Numbered from the stretch's first letter, positions 52,491 to 61,554 are shown. The stretch is DNA of 64,000 nt from Umezawaea beigongshangensis (GCF_016464305.1 NZ_JAEIOJ010000004.1:372001-436000), one strand, 5' to 3'. Numbers and translations are program-made. The notes: a model not told the origin generated them from the letters alone.

Positions 52491-53050
52491 CCGTCGTGCG
52501 CTGCGCGTGGGGCGACTCGACCCCCGAGTACGCCGCCTACCACGACGACGAGTGGGGCGTGGAGCTGCACGGCGAGACCGCCCTGTACGAGCGGCTGACG
52601 CTGGAGTCGTTCCAGTCCGGCCTGTCCTGGCTGACGATCCTGCGCAAGCGCGAGTCGTTCCGCCGGGCGTTCGCCGGGTTCTCCCCGGCCGCCGTGGCGG
52701 AGTTCGGAGACGACGACGTGGCGCGGCTGATGGCGGACGCCTCCGTCGTGCGCAACCGCGCCAAGATCGACGCGGCACTGCGCAACGCGCGTGCCGTGCG
52801 GGCGCTGGACGTGCCGCTGGACGACCTGCTGTGGTCGTTCGCGCCGTCCGGTCCGCGCACCCGCCCGGCCACGCTCGCCGACGTCCCGGCGACGTCTCCG
52901 GAGTCCGTCGCGATGGCGAAGGAGCTCAAGCGCCGCGGCTTCACGTTCCTCGGCCCCACCACCTGCTACGCCCTGATGCAGGCGACGGGCATGGTCGACG
53001 ACCACGTCTCGACGTGCTTCCGGGCGCGGCAGCCGGTCAGCGACCGGTGA
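52487..53050 (+). CDS. tag: DNA-3-methyladenine glycosylase I
   Basis: This is a 187-residue protein. CAWGDSTPEYAAYHDDEWG (~6-24) includes the adenine-binding acidic residues and a zinc Cys. LTLESFQSGLSWLTILRKRESF (~37-58) and the C-terminal HVSTCF complete the Tag pattern, with zinc ligands at Cys and His residues. It removes 3-methyladenine from alkylated DNA. Its 3' end overlaps the convergent enoyl-CoA hydratase gene by 14 bases, so the two transcripts are antisense at their ends. Confidence 0.95.
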   Translation: MTVVRCAWGDSTPEYAAYHDDEWGVELHGETALYERLTLESFQSGLSWLTILRKRESFRRAFAGFSPAAVAEFGDDDVARLMADASVVRNRAKIDAALRNARAVRALDVPLDDLLWSFAPSGPRTRPATLADVPATSPESVAMAKELKRRGFTFLGPTTCYALMQATGMVDDHVSTCFRARQPVSDR

Positions 53051-53822
53051 ACACCGGGGGGCGCTTCGCCACGAACGCCTCCACGGCCTCGCGGTGGTCC
53101 GCCGTCGCGCCCGCCTCGGCCTGGGTGCGGGCCTCGACGGCGAGCGCGTCGGACAGCGACCCGCCCGACGCGGCTGCCAGGGCCTCCTTGATCTTCGCGT
53201 AGGCCGTCGTGGGCCCGGCCGCGAGCCGCGCGGCCAGCTCCTGGGCCGTCGCCAGCACCTCGGCGTCCGGCACGACGCGCGTCACCATGCCCAGCCGCAG
53301 CGCCTCCTGCGCGCCCACGGGCTGCGCGAGCAGCATCATCTCCATCGCCCGGCCGTAGCCGATGAGCCGCGGCAGCAGCCACGACGCGCCCGAGTCGGCG
53401 GTCAGCCCCACGTTCGCGAAGGCCATCAGGAACTTCGCCGACTCCGCCGCGATCCGCAGGTCGCTCGCGTACGCCAGGGACGCGCCCGCGCCCGCCGCCG
53501 TGCCGTTCACCGCGGCGATCACCGGCTTGGGCATCGAGGTCACGGCCTCGATCAGCGGGTTGAAGTGCTTCTCCACGGTGTGCAGGGGCGCCGGGTCGCC
53601 CGCCTGGAGCAGCACCACGTGCTCCTTGAGGTCCTGGCCCGCGCAGAACGCCCGGCCGGCTCCGGTCAGCACCACGGCGCGCACCGACGTGTCGCGCGCC
53701 GCCTCGGCCACGGCCTCCAGCAGCGACTCCTTCAGCGCGACCGTGAAGGAGTTGAACGCCTCCGGCCGGTTCAGGGTGAACGTGCGAACGCCCTCGGCGT
53801 CGTCGACGAGCAGCTCTGCCAC
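53037..53822 (-). CDS. Enoyl-CoA hydratase/isomerase, PaaG-like
   Basis: This is a 261-residue crotonase-fold protein. The oxyanion-hole strands are AFCAGQDLKEHV (~59-70) and AVNGTAAGAGASLAYASDLRI (~103-123). An acidic residue in VGLTADSGASWLLPRLIG (~139-156) is in the position of PaaG/PaaB, where Asp rather than Glu catalyses isomerisation of epoxy-phenylacetyl-CoA. The adjacent PaaX-type regulator supports a phenylacetate-related role, but no other paa genes are present here. Confidence 0.88.
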   Translation of the reverse strand: MAELLVDDAEGVRTFTLNRPEAFNSFTVALKESLLEAVAEAARDTSVRAVVLTGAGRAFCAGQDLKEHVVLLQAGDPAPLHTVEKHFNPLIEAVTSMPKPVIAAVNGTAAGAGASLAYASDLRIAAESAKFLMAFANVGLTADSGASWLLPRLIGYGRAMEMMLLAQPVGAQEALRLGMVTRVVPDAEVLATAQELAARLAAGPTTAYAKIKEALAAASGGSLSDALAVEARTQAEAGATADHREAVEAFVAKRPPVFTGR

Positions 53823-53837
53823 GGATCTCGACCTCCT

Positions 53838-54659
53838 CTACCCGGTGGACTCGCCGCGGACGTGCTTGTCCAGGCAGTCGTCCACGAACTTGTCGACGGC
53901 GGGCGCGAGACGCGCCGTGTGCCGGTCGAAGAACTCGGCGGCGGCCAGGCCGGGCCAGTCCGGCGGCAGCAGCTCGCGCGGCAGGCCGGGGTCGCGGAAC
54001 AGGAACTTCCGCCACTCGTGCAGCAGCCGCTGCGACGCGGCGAACGCCTCCGGCGGCGACGATCCGTCCACAGCGGACACGGCGGCCTCGTGCTCGGCGG
54101 TGAACTGCGCGTAGTCGCGTCCCAGGGCGGCCAGGTCCCACGCGCGGGCCGCGAGATCGGCGTCGTCGCCCTCGTGGGTGCCGTGGAAGGTCCGCGCGAC
54201 GACGTTCGCGGTGGCGAGCACGTCGGTCAGCTCTCTCGACGGGCGGGGTGCGACCCAGGTCACAGGACCGAGCGCTCCGTAGCCGAGCAGTTGCAGCGAG
54301 GAGGAGAGGTGCTCGCGCGCGTCGCGGGCCGGCACCTCCTCCAGCACGACGACGTGCCAGCGTCCGTCCCAGGTGGACGGCCGGGTGCGGTAGATGCGGG
54401 CCGCGGCCTCGTCGAGCCGCCGCTCGGCGCGCGGGGTCAGCGCGTAGCCGGGACCGTCGGACAGGCGGACGGGCTGCAACCAGCCCTGCCGCACGGTCCT
54501 GGACACGGCGGTGCGCACGGCGGGCGCGGCGAAGTCGAGCGGTTCCAGCAGACGGACCAGGGCGGCGATCGTCGCGGCGCCTCCCCGCTCGCGCAGGTGG
54601 CCGCCGTAGACGTCGAAGAGCGCGGAACGGGCTCGCACGATCGTCGAGTCTGTCAGCAC
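53838..54659 (-). CDS. PaaX-family transcriptional repressor
   Basis: This is a roughly 273-residue protein with a PaaX N-terminal winged helix (ARSALFDVYGGHLRERGG and VRTAVSRTVRQGWLQPVRL), a central domain with GYALTPRAERRLDEAAARIY, and a C-terminal domain. PaaX proteins repress phenylacetate catabolism and release DNA on phenylacetyl-CoA binding. GTG 54659, with GGAGG four bases upstream, is preferred over ATG 54698. It ends 15 bases before the PaaG-like gene, so both form one operon. Confidence 0.88.
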   Translation of the reverse strand: MLTDSTIVRARSALFDVYGGHLRERGGAATIAALVRLLEPLDFAAPAVRTAVSRTVRQGWLQPVRLSDGPGYALTPRAERRLDEAAARIYRTRPSTWDGRWHVVVLEEVPARDAREHLSSSLQLLGYGALGPVTWVAPRPSRELTDVLATANVVARTFHGTHEGDDADLAARAWDLAALGRDYAQFTAEHEAAVSAVDGSSPPEAFAASQRLLHEWRKFLFRDPGLPRELLPPDWPGLAAAEFFDRHTARLAPAVDKFVDDCLDKHVRGESTG

Positions 54660-54843
54660 GCCCCTCCGAGAACCAGCGGCGGCTCGATCTGGCGACACCC
54701 CCTCGGGCGATCGGTGTTGCGGTTCGGTGACGGATGGTCGGGACCGGAAGCCGTTGTGCCACGCGGGAAGCGGGTCACCGCCGAGTGCCCCCGAAGATCA
54801 AGAGCACCCTTCGCGACCTGCCGAAAGATCGGTTCGGTTTCGC

Positions 54844-54856
54844 TGCTGAGTCAGCA
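54844..54856. promoter_or_regulatory. Perfect palindrome TGCTGA-G-TCAGCA upstream of the DUF3117 gene
   Basis: The 13-base palindrome lies 78-90 bases upstream of ATG 54934. It is a plausible regulator site; the binding protein is unknown. Confidence 0.4.
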
Positions 54857-54933
54857 TGGGGGAGAATGGCGGAGGATCCGGTGGGCTGGGAGGCCAGGCC
54901 GGACGGGGAAGAGTTCGACGGAGGGAGCACGCG

Positions 54934-55101
54934 ATGGCGGCCATGAAGCCCCGGACCGGCGACGGTCCCCTCGAGGTCACCAAGGAGGGGCGCGGCATCG
55001 TCATGCGCGTTCCGCTCGAGGGTGGTGGGCGCCTCGTCGTCGAGATGTCGGCGGAGGAGGCAAACGCCCTGGGCGACGCCCTGAAGGCTGCCGCGGGCTG
55101 A
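54934..55101 (+). CDS. DUF3117 small protein (Rv1211-like)
   Basis: This is a 55-residue protein, nearly all of which is the conserved family sequence: MAAMKPRTGDGPLEVTKEG, then GRGIVMRVPLEGGGRLVVEM and the helix EEANALGDALKAAAG. It is very highly conserved in actinobacteria, but its function is unknown to me. GGAGGGAG precedes ATG 54934; upstream in-frame starts have no homologous sequence. A clean terminator hairpin follows, so it is a single-gene transcript. Confidence 0.93.
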   Translation: MAAMKPRTGDGPLEVTKEGRGIVMRVPLEGGGRLVVEMSAEEANALGDALKAAAG

Positions 55102-55130
55102 TCTTCGAGCCCTGGTCCTCGACCTGCGAA

Positions 55131-55156
55131 GCCCCGGTTCCTCCTGGAACCGGGGC
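55131..55156 (+). terminator. Terminator of the DUF3117 gene
   Basis: GCCCCGGTTCC and GGAACCGGGGC pair exactly around TCCT, followed by CTCGTTTCGTT, the most U-rich tail of the hairpins seen here. Confidence 0.8.
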
Positions 55157-55230
55157 CTCGTTTCGTTGTCGAGCGCCGCGGGGGTGACACTGGACGTTCG
55201 TTCGACACACCAGCCGTGAGGAGTCAGTCC

Positions 55231-56715
55231 GTGCGCACGCCGGTTCCGACCGTGCCCACCCCGCTCGTGGACGTCGAGGTGGCCACGGCCCCGCGACGCT
55301 CCGCGTCGCCGCCGGTCGTCCTGGCGTCCACCGGTCCCGTCTTCGGGCCGGGCGGCGACGCGCTGGACACCGCGTGGACCGAGCGCGGGGAGTTCACCGG
55401 CGAGGCCGGGGAGACGACCGAGGTGCCCGACGGCAGCGGCACCCGCGTCCTCGGCACCGGCGCGGGCCGTCCGGCCGACTGGCGCCGTGCGGGCGCGGCT
55501 CTCACCCGCGTGCTCGCCGAGCTGTCCGAGAAGCGCTCGCAGCGGGTGACCGCCGACGTGCTGCTGCCCGACGACGTGGACGCCGCGCAGGTCAGGGCCC
55601 TCGTGCTCGGCCTGCTGCTCGGCGGCTACCGGTTCAGGGTCACCGCGCGGGACGCCCCCGCGCTGCCCGGCACGGTGCGCCTCGTCGTGTCGGACCTCGG
55701 CTACGCGGAGGTGCTCGCCGCCGAGGCCGCGCGCGCCGCGGAGGCCGCCGCCGCGACCGCTCTCGCGCGTGATCTCGCCAACACCCCGTCCAACGTGAAG
55801 GACCCGCAGTGGCTCGCCGCGACGGCGGCGAAGCTCGCCGACCGCGTCCCCGGCCTGTCCGCGACCGTGCGGGACGAGAAGTGGCTCGCGAGCCGGGGCT
55901 TCGGCGGTGTGCTCGCCGTGGGAGGCGGCTCGGAGCGTCCGCCGAGGTTCCTGGAACTGGTCTGGAAGCCCGCCCAGCCGCGACCGGAGTCCCCGCACGT
56001 CGTGCTGGTCGGCAAGGGCATCACGTTCGACACCGGCGGCATCTCGATCAAGCCCGCCGACGGGATGCACCTCATGCGCACCGACATGGCCGGTGGTGGC
56101 GCGGTGATCTCCGCCGTGCTGACCGTGGCCCGGCGCGCCCTGCCCGTGCGGGTCACCGCGCTGGTGCCGATTGCGGAGAACCACGTCTCGGGGTCGGCGT
56201 ACCGGCCCGGCGACGTCGTGCGGCACCACGGCGGCACGACCACCGAGGTGACCAACACCGACGCCGAGGGCCGCATGGTCCTGGCCGACGCGCTGGCCTA
56301 CGCCGTGGGCGACCTCGCCCCCGACGTGCTGGTCGACGTGGCGACCCTCACCGGCGCGATGAAGGTGTCCCTGGGCCTGCGCACCGGCGGCCTGTTCGCG
56401 ACGTCCGACGACCTGGCGGAGCGGATCACCTCCGCCGGCGAGCACGTCGGCGAGGCGTGGTGGCGGATGCCGCTGCTCGACGAGCACGCCGACGCCGTGC
56501 GCAGCGACGTCGCCGACGTCCGCCAGTGCCCGCCCGGCCCCGGCGGCGTCACCGCGGCCCTGTTCCTGCGCGAGTTCACCGCGGGCCTCCCGTGGGCCCA
56601 CCTGGACATCGCGGGCCCCGCCCGCGCCACGGAGGACTACGACGAGGTCGTCGAGGGCGCGACGGGCTTCGCCGCCCGCACCCTGGTCACCCTGGTGGAG
56701 ACCTACACCCGCTGA
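55231..56715 (+). CDS. pepA: Leucyl aminopeptidase (M17 family)
   Basis: This is a 494-residue protein. The N-terminal macro-like domain spans residues ~1-165. The catalytic domain has VGKGITFDTGGISIKP (metal-binding Lys and Asp, ~260-275), MRTDMAGGGAV (~280) and the signature NTDAEGRMVLADAL (~340-353). It is a cytosolic di-metal aminopeptidase. GAGGAG eight bases before GTG 55231 makes it a better start than GTG 55216. The stop codon is three bases from the 22-base-period repeat array. Confidence 0.94.
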   Translation: MRTPVPTVPTPLVDVEVATAPRRSASPPVVLASTGPVFGPGGDALDTAWTERGEFTGEAGETTEVPDGSGTRVLGTGAGRPADWRRAGAALTRVLAELSEKRSQRVTADVLLPDDVDAAQVRALVLGLLLGGYRFRVTARDAPALPGTVRLVVSDLGYAEVLAAEAARAAEAAAATALARDLANTPSNVKDPQWLAATAAKLADRVPGLSATVRDEKWLASRGFGGVLAVGGGSERPPRFLELVWKPAQPRPESPHVVLVGKGITFDTGGISIKPADGMHLMRTDMAGGGAVISAVLTVARRALPVRVTALVPIAENHVSGSAYRPGDVVRHHGGTTTEVTNTDAEGRMVLADALAYAVGDLAPDVLVDVATLTGAMKVSLGLRTGGLFATSDDLAERITSAGEHVGEAWWRMPLLDEHADAVRSDVADVRQCPPGPGGVTAALFLREFTAGLPWAHLDIAGPARATEDYDEVVEGATGFAARTLVTLVETYTR

Positions 56716-56718
56716 CCC

Positions 56719-56867
56719 CCGAGTTGAGCGTTCGAGCACCCCGAGTTGAGCTTTCGAGCACCGCGAGTGGAGCGTTCGGGGTTTCCGCTCGGACGGACCG
56801 GTGCTCCAACGCTCAACTCGTGATGCCCGAACGCTCAACTCGGGGTGCCTGAGCGCTCAACTCGGGT
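56719..56867. repeat. Second 22-base-period inverted repeat array at a convergent junction
   Basis: The units CCGAGTTGAGCGTTCGAG, CCGAGTTGAGCTTTCGAG and GCGAGTGGAGCGTTCGGG are followed by about 20 bases. The inverted units are GCTCCAACGCTCAACTCG, GCCCGAACGCTCAACTCG and GAGCGCTCAACTCGGG. It lies between pepA and a LysR-type gene. The LysR reading frame runs through one unit and uses AGTTGA of the next as its stop, so about 10 C-terminal codons come from the repeat. Confidence 0.85.
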
Positions 56868-57761
56868 GGTGGACGTGGCGTGGGCCCGGAAGGCGCGGAC
56901 CGCGGGGGACAGGGGGGCTCCGGCCAGCCAGACCAGGCCTATCGTGCGGGTCGCCCTCGGGGTGAGGGGGAGTTCCACCAGGCCCGGCACGGGGGCCGGG
57001 GCGGCGTGCGGGAGCAGGGCCACGCCCAGACCCGCGGCGACGAGGCCGCGCACGGTCTCCGTCTCCTGCCCCTCGAACGCCGTCCGCGGGGTGAACCCGG
57101 CTGCCGCGCACAGCTCGTCGGTGATCTGCCGCAGCCCGAACCCGTGCTCCATGCCGACGAAGTCCTCCTCGGCCAGCTCCGCCAAGCGCACGGTCCCGCG
57201 CCCGGCGAGCCGGTGCGACGCGGGCACGACGAGCACCAGTTCCTGCTCCAGCAGCGGCGTGCTCTCCAGCCCGGGGACGTCCCGCGGCGGCGGCCCGACG
57301 AGAGCCAGGTCGACCTCGCCGCTGGTGAGCTGGTCCAGCACGTGCTGCCGCGACGACTGGACCAGCCGGAACCGGACGTGCGGGTGCCGCTCGCGGAACT
57401 CCCGCAGCATCTCCGGCACGACCGAGCGGCCCAGCAGGTGCAGGAAGCCCAGCACGACCTGGCCGTGCTCCGGGTCGACCTCCTCCACGGCACGGCGGCA
57501 GCCCGCCTCCAGCGCGCTCATCGACCGCTCGGCTGCCTCGGCCAGCAGCCGTCCCGCACGGGTCAGCCGCACCCCGCGCCCGACGCGCCGCACGACCGGA
57601 GTGCCCAGCTCCTCCCCGAGCTGGGCGAGCCAGCGGCTCACCGTGGGCTGGGGCAGGTCCACCAGTTCGGCGACCCTCGTCACGTGCTCCTCGCGCGCCA
57701 GGGCCCGCAGCACGGCGAGCCGGGGCGCGATGGTCGTCGCCAGCGCGTTCTCATCCACCAC
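56835..57761 (-). CDS. LysR-family transcriptional regulator
   Basis: This is a roughly 308-residue protein. The N-terminal winged helix (APRLAVLRALAREEHVTRVAELVDL and QPTVSRWLAQLGEELG) covers residues ~10-65. The effector domain has GLHLLG-type and LVGPPPRDVPGLESTPL strands and an AGLGVALLPH loop. It diverges from an MFS transporter, the classic LysR target arrangement. GTG 57761 is the best start; ATG 57797 would add 12 residues. The C-terminal TRVERSGTPS is encoded by the intergenic repeat. Confidence 0.92.
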   Translation of the reverse strand: MVDENALATTIAPRLAVLRALAREEHVTRVAELVDLPQPTVSRWLAQLGEELGTPVVRRVGRGVRLTRAGRLLAEAAERSMSALEAGCRRAVEEVDPEHGQVVLGFLHLLGRSVVPEMLREFRERHPHVRFRLVQSSRQHVLDQLTSGEVDLALVGPPPRDVPGLESTPLLEQELVLVVPASHRLAGRGTVRLAELAEEDFVGMEHGFGLRQITDELCAAAGFTPRTAFEGQETETVRGLVAAGLGVALLPHAAPAPVPGLVELPLTPRATRTIGLVWLAGAPLSPAVRAFRAHATSTTRVERSGTPS

Positions 57762-57811
57762 GGTATGAATTCTGGCACCACGCAGTATTGGACGCATGTG
57801 TTCGCACGGCC

Positions 57812-57817
57812 TAGCGT
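57812..57817 (+). promoter_or_regulatory. Leaderless -10 box TAGCGT of the MFS gene
   Basis: TAGCGT is six bases before GTG 57824. It lies in the 62-base gap between the divergent LysR and MFS genes, so LysR control could act directly on it. Confidence 0.45.
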
Positions 57818-57823
57818 CGAGGG

Positions 57824-58987
57824 GTGACACGTCAGAGACGGATCACCCTGTCCGTCACCGCGGCCGGGCTCGCCTGCTTCGCGCTGCTCTACGCGCCGCA
57901 ACCGGTGTTGCCGCAGCTCGCGCAGGAGTTCGGGCTCACCCCCGGCGGCGCGTCCCTCGCGGTCAGCGCGGCCACCGGCGCGCTGGCCGTGGTCGTCGTG
58001 CCGGTCGCCACCCTGTCGCAGCGGATCGGACGTCGGCGGGTGATCATCGCGTCCGTCGTGGCCGCTGCCGCGATCGGCCTGCTGCTGCCGTTCGCCCCGA
58101 CCTACTCCGCGCTCGTCGCGCTGCGCGTGCTCCAGGGCGCGGCCGTCGCCGGAATGCCCGCCGTCGCCATGGCCTACCTCGCCGAGGAGGCGGGCACGGC
58201 GGGCGTCGGCGCGGCCATCGGGGCCCTCGTGGCGGGCAACAGCGTCGGCGGCATGTCGGGACGGCTGCTCGCCGGGTTCACCGTCGACCACCTGCAGTGG
58301 CGCGGCTCGCTGGCCGTCGTCGCCGCGTTCGGCGCGGTCTGCGCCGTCGTCGTGGCGACCTGCCTGCCGCGGGAGAGGTCGGTGCCCGTGCGCGGCCGCA
58401 ACGGCCTGCGCGACGCGCTCACCGACCCCGTGCTGCTCGCCCAGTACGCCGTCGCCGCCCTCGCCATGGCCGCGTTCGTCTCCCTCTACAACGTGATCAG
58501 CTTCCGGCTGGCGGCCCCGCCGCTGAACCTGCCCGCCACGATCGCGTCGCTGGTGTTCCTCGCCTACGCGATCGGCGGCGTCAGCTCCGCCGCGGCCGGC
58601 CGGTTCGCCGACCGGCTCGGCCGCGCCCCCGTCCTGCTCGCCGGACTGGGGGTGGCCGCGCTCGGCGCGCTGCTCACGCTGCCCGACTCGGTCCCGGCCG
58701 TGGCGCTCGGCACGGCCCTGTTCACCGGCGGGTTCTTCGCCGCGCACTCCGTCGCCAGCGGCTGGGTGGGCGTGCGGGCGCCCACCGCGGCCAAGGGCCA
58801 GGCGTCCGGGATCTACCTGTGCGCCTACTACCTCGGCAGCAGCATCGGCGGCACCGCAGGCAGCAGCGCGTTCGGCGCGTGGGGCTGGAACGGGCTGGTG
58901 GCCGTCGTGATCGGCTGGTTCGTCCTCGCGGCCGGAGCGGCGGTGGCCGCCCGGCACGCGGGACGGCCCGCGCTCACGCCCGCGTGA
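57824..58987 (+). CDS. MFS efflux transporter, YnfM-like
   Basis: This is a 387-residue protein with twelve predicted membrane helices. Motif A-type loops are QRIGRRRVIIAS (~67-78) and FADRLGRAPVLL (~262-273). Family resemblance is to the arabinose/drug-efflux YnfM group, which in enterobacteria is also divergent from a LysR gene. The substrate is unknown. Its 3' end overlaps the convergent glgM gene by 14 bases. Confidence 0.9.
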   Translation: MTRQRRITLSVTAAGLACFALLYAPQPVLPQLAQEFGLTPGGASLAVSAATGALAVVVVPVATLSQRIGRRRVIIASVVAAAAIGLLLPFAPTYSALVALRVLQGAAVAGMPAVAMAYLAEEAGTAGVGAAIGALVAGNSVGGMSGRLLAGFTVDHLQWRGSLAVVAAFGAVCAVVVATCLPRERSVPVRGRNGLRDALTDPVLLAQYAVAALAMAAFVSLYNVISFRLAAPPLNLPATIASLVFLAYAIGGVSSAAAGRFADRLGRAPVLLAGLGVAALGALLTLPDSVPAVALGTALFTGGFFAAHSVASGWVGVRAPTAAKGQASGIYLCAYYLGSSIGGTAGSSAFGAWGWNGLVAVVIGWFVLAAGAAVAARHAGRPALTPA

Positions 58988-60143
58988 GCGCCGCCCGGTA
59001 GACCTCCACGGTCTGCTCGGCGACCGTCGCCCAGGAGAACTCCTCCACGGCCCGCTGCCGTCCGGCCTCGCCGAGCCGCGCCGCCCGCTCGGGGTCGCGC
59101 AGCAGCTCGTTGACCGCGTCGGCCAGCCCGTCCTGGAACGTCGCGTGGGCCTGCTCGTCGTAGTGCACCAGCAGCCCCGTGCGGCCGTGGTCCACGACCT
59201 CCGGGATGCCGCCGACGTCCGAGGCGACCACGGCCGTGCCGCACGCCATCGCCTCCAGGTTCACGATGCCCAGCGGCTCGTACACCGACGGGCACACGAA
59301 CACCGTCGCGCGACTGAGCACCTGCCGGACCTCGGCCGGCTGGAGCATCTTCTGGATCCAGAAGACGCCGGGCCGGGCCGCCGCCAGCTCCGCCACCGCC
59401 GCGCGCGTCTCCTCGGCGATCTCCGGGGTGTCCGGCGCTCCCGCGCACAGCACGATCTGCGCGTCCCGGTCGATCCGGTGCGCCGCGGCCACCAGGTGCC
59501 CGACGCCCTTCTGCCGTGTGATCCGCCCCACGAACGCCACGATCGGCCGGTCCGGGTCGATGCCGTGGCTCGTCAGGGCGTCCGTCTCGGTGACCGGGTG
59601 GTAGGCCGTGGTGTCGATGCCGTTGCGCACCACGTGCACGCGCTCCGGATCGAGAGAGGGGTAGCAGTCCAGCACGTCGCGGCGCATCCCCTCGCTGACC
59701 GCGATGATCGCGTCGGCCGCCTCGTAGGCCGTCTTCTCCGCCCACGAGGAGATCCGGTAGCCGCCGCCGAGCTGCTCGGCCTTCCACGGCCGGCGCGGTT
59801 CCAGCGAGTGCGCCGTGACCACGTGCGGGACGCCGTGCAGCAGTTTCGCCAGGTGACCGGCCATGTTCGCGTACCAGGTGTGCGAGTGCGCGACCTGCAC
59901 GCCCTCCAGCACCGCGGCCATCTCCAGGTCGACCGACAGCGTGCTCAGCGCCGCGTTCGCGTGCTCCAGTCCGGGCGCGGGCGAGTGCGAGCGCACCGAC
60001 GGCTCGCCCGAGCGCGGAGCGCCGAAGCAGTGCACGTCCACCTCGATCAGCTCGCGCAGCCTCGGCACCAGAAAACCGACGTGCACTCCAGCTCCGCCGT
60101 ACACCTCGGGCGGGTACTCCCGTGTCAACACACCGACTCGCAC
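58974..60143 (-). CDS. glgM: Alpha-maltose-1-phosphate synthase / glycogen synthase GlgM
   Basis: This is a 389-residue GT4 glycosyltransferase. REYPPEVYGGAGVHVG (~8-23) is the N-terminal donor-loop motif and EEx7E-type catalytic residues lie in YEPLGIVNLEAMACGTAVVASDVGG (~293-317). Length and sequence are those of the actinobacterial GlgM (Rv1212c type), which makes maltose-1-phosphate from ADP-glucose for the GlgE pathway. GTG 60143 has a TACGGT box six bases upstream. It is divergent from glgC. Confidence 0.93.
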   Translation of the reverse strand: MRVGVLTREYPPEVYGGAGVHVGFLVPRLRELIEVDVHCFGAPRSGEPSVRSHSPAPGLEHANAALSTLSVDLEMAAVLEGVQVAHSHTWYANMAGHLAKLLHGVPHVVTAHSLEPRRPWKAEQLGGGYRISSWAEKTAYEAADAIIAVSEGMRRDVLDCYPSLDPERVHVVRNGIDTTAYHPVTETDALTSHGIDPDRPIVAFVGRITRQKGVGHLVAAAHRIDRDAQIVLCAGAPDTPEIAEETRAAVAELAAARPGVFWIQKMLQPAEVRQVLSRATVFVCPSVYEPLGIVNLEAMACGTAVVASDVGGIPEVVDHGRTGLLVHYDEQAHATFQDGLADAVNELLRDPERAARLGEAGRQRAVEEFSWATVAEQTVEVYRAALTRA

Positions 60144-60149
60144 GGGCTC

Positions 60150-60155
60150 ACCGTA
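60150..60155 (-). promoter_or_regulatory. Leaderless -10 box TACGGT of glgM
   Basis: On the minus strand TACGGT is followed by six bases and the GTG start. No ribosome site is present. Confidence 0.5.
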
Positions 60156-60244
60156 ACCCCTCGGGAGGGGGCCGTCGCGCGAGCGCGCACGATCGCACCG
60201 ACACGATCCGACCTCCGCCGGTGGTAGGAGGAGCCGCGTGCAGA

Positions 60245-60250
60245 TAGGGT
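60245..60250 (+). promoter_or_regulatory. Leaderless -10 box TAGGGT of glgC
   Basis: TAGGGT is seven bases before GTG 60258. The intergenic space shared with glgM is 114 bases and contains the boxes of both genes facing away from each other. Confidence 0.55.
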
Positions 60251-60257
60251 CAGCAGC

Positions 60258-61472
60258 GTGAAGGGGCAGCCGCGCGTACTGGGGATTGTCCTTGCTGGTG
60301 GAGAGGGCAAGCGCCTGTGGCCGCTGACGGCCGACCGGGCGAAGCCAGCGGTGCCCTTCGGAGGCAACTACCGGCTCGTCGACTTCGTCCTCTCGAACCT
60401 GGTCAACGCCGGTTTCACCAACCTGGCGGTGCTGACGCAGTACAAGTCGCACTCGCTGGACCGGCACATCTCGACGGTCTGGCGACTGTCCAACGTGCTC
60501 GGGCAGTACGTGACCCCGGTCCCGGCGCAGCAGCGCCTCGGGCCGCGCTGGTACACGGGCAGCGCCGACGCGATCTTCCAGTCGCTGAACCTCGTCTACG
60601 ACGAGAAGCCGGACCACATCGTGGTCTTCGGCGCGGACAACGTGTACCGGATGGACCCGAGCCAGATGCTGGACCAGCACGTGCGGTCCGGCGCCGGGGT
60701 GACCGTCGCCGGAATGCGCGTGCCGCGCGCCGAGGCCAAGGCGTTCGGCTGCATCGACTCCGACTCCACCGGCCTGATCACCCGCTTCCTGGAGAAGCCG
60801 GCCGATCCGCCGCACGTGCCCGACGACCCGGACGTCACGTTCGCGTCGATGGGCAACTACATCTTCACCACCGAGGCGCTGCTCGACGCGCTGCGCAGCG
60901 ACGCCGCCAACCCCGACTCCGACCACGACATGGGCGGCGACATCATCCCCATGCTCGTGGACCAGGGCGCGGCGCACGTCTACGACTTCGCCGACAACGT
61001 CGTGCCCGGCGTCACCGAGCGGGACCGCGGGTACTGGCGCGACGTCGGGACGATCGACGCCTACTACGACGCGCACATGGACCTCGTGTCGGTGAACCCG
61101 ATCTTCAACCTCTACAACTCGGCGTGGCCCATCCGCACCGCCACCCCGCCGCTGCCGGGCGCGAAGTTCATCGCGGGCGGCAGCGCGGAGGACTCCATGG
61201 TCGGCCCCGGCTCGATCATCTCCGGCACCGTCCACGGCTCCGTGATCAGCTCGGACGTCGTCGTCGAGGTCGGCTCCGTCGTGCAGGGCAGCGTCCTGCT
61301 GCCCGGCGTGCGCATCGGCAAGGGCGCGGTCGTGCGGCGCGCCATCCTGGACAAGAACGTCGTCGTTCCCGACGGGGCGCTGATCGGCGTCGACCCGTCG
61401 ACCGACCGCGAGCGCTACACGGTGAGCGCGAACGGCGTGACGGTCCTGGGCAAGGGCGTGCGCGCGCTGTGA
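60258..61472 (+). CDS. glgC: Glucose-1-phosphate adenylyltransferase
   Basis: This is a 404-residue protein. The N-terminal nucleotide-binding [28 protein letters not shown] (~8-35) and [10 protein letters not shown] (~100) are diagnostic. The C-terminal beta-helix repeats carry [22 protein letters not shown] and [20 protein letters not shown]. It makes ADP-glucose, the donor used by the divergent GlgM, so the two genes supply consecutive steps of alpha-glucan synthesis. Confidence 0.96.
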   Translation: MKGQPRVLGIVLAGGEGKRLWPLTADRAKPAVPFGGNYRLVDFVLSNLVNAGFTNLAVLTQYKSHSLDRHISTVWRLSNVLGQYVTPVPAQQRLGPRWYTGSADAIFQSLNLVYDEKPDHIVVFGADNVYRMDPSQMLDQHVRSGAGVTVAGMRVPRAEAKAFGCIDSDSTGLITRFLEKPADPPHVPDDPDVTFASMGNYIFTTEALLDALRSDAANPDSDHDMGGDIIPMLVDQGAAHVYDFADNVVPGVTERDRGYWRDVGTIDAYYDAHMDLVSVNPIFNLYNSAWPIRTATPPLPGAKFIAGGSAEDSMVGPGSIISGTVHGSVISSDVVVEVGSVVQGSVLLPGVRIGKGAVVRRAILDKNVVVPDGALIGVDPSTDRERYTVSANGVTVLGKGVRAL

Positions 61473-61554
61473 CACCGGCCGCGACCTCGTCGCGCTCGAA
61501 CGTGCGGCTCACCCGCGCTCCGCGCCCCCGTGCGTGACCGGCCGCGCTCGCGCC

